Shown here: in pieces, positions 63,436-64,000 of the stretch
Numbering within the stretch: position 1 is the first letter of the stretch
Layout of the letters: each line of letters begins with the position of its first letter
Assembly: GCF_900102165.1 (NCBI RefSeq)
Contig: NZ_FNBD01000001.1
Coordinates: 401,697 to 465,696, forward strand
Reading direction: 5' to 3'
Length of the DNA stretch: 64,000 bases
Source of the DNA: Cellulophaga baltica
GTDB taxonomy: Bacteria > Bacteroidota > Bacteroidia > Flavobacteriales > Flavobacteriaceae
Made by a program: the position numbers and the translations under genes
Notes under the pieces: generated by a model
The model's input: only the letters and a program-made list of their open reading frames with translations
Databases searched by the model: none
Told to the model about the DNA's origin: nothing

Positions 63436-64000
63436 ATGATACGAAATATTGAAAATATAGAATTAGAATTCTTAACCATTGACGATTATCAAGCTTTGAA
63501 ATCTGCAATGATTGAAACCTACCCCAATATGGAAAACTCCTATTGGAAAGAAAATTTAATTCAGAAGTTAATAAATGATTTTCCTCAGGGGCAAGTGGTC
63601 ATAAAAGTGAATGGAAATTTAGCAGGCTGCGCGCTATCTTTAAGAGTTGATTACGCACAATTTGACAGACCACATACCTACAGAGAGGTTACGGGAAATT
63701 ATACCTTCAACACCTTAAAAAAAGATGGGGATGTGTTGTATGGGATTGAAGTATTCATAAAATCTGAATTTAGAGGCTTGCGCCTTGGAAGACGTTTATA
63801 TGACTACCGTAAAGAACTTTGTGAGAGAGAAAACTTAAGAGGTATTATTTTTGGCGGCAGAATTCCTAATTATCACAAATACTCCAACGAGCTTTCGCCT
63901 AAACAATATATTGAAAGTGTTAGACGCAAAGAAATTCATGACCCTGTTTTAAACTTTCAGATTTCCAACGACTTTCACCCTTCAAAAATTATGAAAGGGT
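63436..64000 (+). CDS. GNAT acetyltransferase, probably fused to a carbon-nitrogen hydrolase (partial)
   Basis: Open reading frame from the ATG at 63436 that runs off the window (188 codons seen, no stop). The visible part is a GNAT acetyltransferase: GIEVFIKSEFRGLRLGRRLY is the acetyl-CoA pyrophosphate loop (RGLRLGRRLY), followed by ENLRGIIFGGRIPNYHKYSN. In flavobacteria this GNAT type is normally fused to a C-terminal nitrilase-like amidohydrolase of about 300 residues (as I recall), which would lie outside the window. No promoter beyond A/T-rich DNA was identified. Confidence 0.85.
   Translation, partial: MIRNIENIELEFLTIDDYQALKSAMIETYPNMENSYWKENLIQKLINDFPQGQVVIKVNGNLAGCALSLRVDYAQFDRPHTYREVTGNYTFNTLKKDGDVLYGIEVFIKSEFRGLRLGRRLYDYRKELCERENLRGIIFGGRIPNYHKYSNELSPKQYIESVRRKEIHDPVLNFQISNDFHPSKIMKG

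Overview
The window looks like a chromosome segment of a marine Flavobacteriaceae-type bacterium (Bacteroidota). The reasons are A/T-rich DNA, repeated -7 promoter boxes of the form TAnnTTTG, a type IX secretion sorting domain, a DnaE with a built-in N-terminal proofreading exonuclease, and an S16-RimM pair of the usual flavobacterial kind. The species cannot be named from the sequence alone.

Region 1 (about 1-20,550) is an accessory island ending at a tRNA-Asp gene. Reading from the left it holds a complete type II-C-like Cas9 with a divergent, well-folded tracrRNA but no cas1, cas2 or repeat array in view; a secreted DNase I-fold protein; and then the most remarkable locus. That locus is a tight two-gene operon of an unusual ECF sigma factor with an extra C-terminal helix-turn-helix and a Cas12f/TnpB-like protein that has lost its RuvC catalytic residues and its whole C-terminal zinc-ribbon/RuvC-III part. 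It is followed immediately by a two-hairpin RNA scaffold, a guide-like stretch of about 20 nt and a T8 tract. This is the layout expected of an RNA-guided transcription system in which a dead Cas12f brings an ECF sigma factor to a DNA target. Next come mobilization and replication genes (relaxase, MobC-like protein, candidate oriT, primase, superfamily-3-type helicase, excisionase-like HTH). After them lie a GAF/HisKA protein, a fragment of an integrase, an AbiE toxin-antitoxin pair with a striking palindromic operator, two unknown secreted coiled-coil proteins, and an intact tyrosine integrase beside tRNA-Asp. The integrase fragment is a near-identical copy of the intact integrase's C-terminus, so the island was probably built by more than one insertion.

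Region 2 (20,760-44,811) is mostly core genome: GH26 glycosidase, DUF58 protein, thioredoxin, DNA polymerase III alpha, ribosomal protein S16 and RimM. It also holds a divergent iron/heme acquisition locus (TonB receptor plus HmuY-like lipoprotein on one side; DUF6607, ankyrin-repeat, DUF2271 and PepSY-flavodoxin reductase genes on the other) with Fur-like operator sites built from TTATTTAGA / TCTAAATAA half-sites. It ends with TrmN6, an acyl-CoA dehydrogenase, a SYLF protein, a molybdopterin oxidoreductase and a trehalase.

Region 3 (44,812-47,580) is a second notable locus: two paralogous membrane histidine kinases of identical length, interleaved with three copies of a small-RNA-like unit (conserved upstream element, -7 box, about 90-nt transcript, intrinsic terminator).

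Region 4 (47,900-64,000) is housekeeping: PAP2 phosphatase, tRNA-Leu(CAA), Prs, L25, Pth, a type IX-secreted metalloprotease with a lipoprotein partner, RibF, SerS, a TPR protein, small conserved proteins, RsmA/KsgA and MgtE. The window ends inside an acetyltransferase gene.
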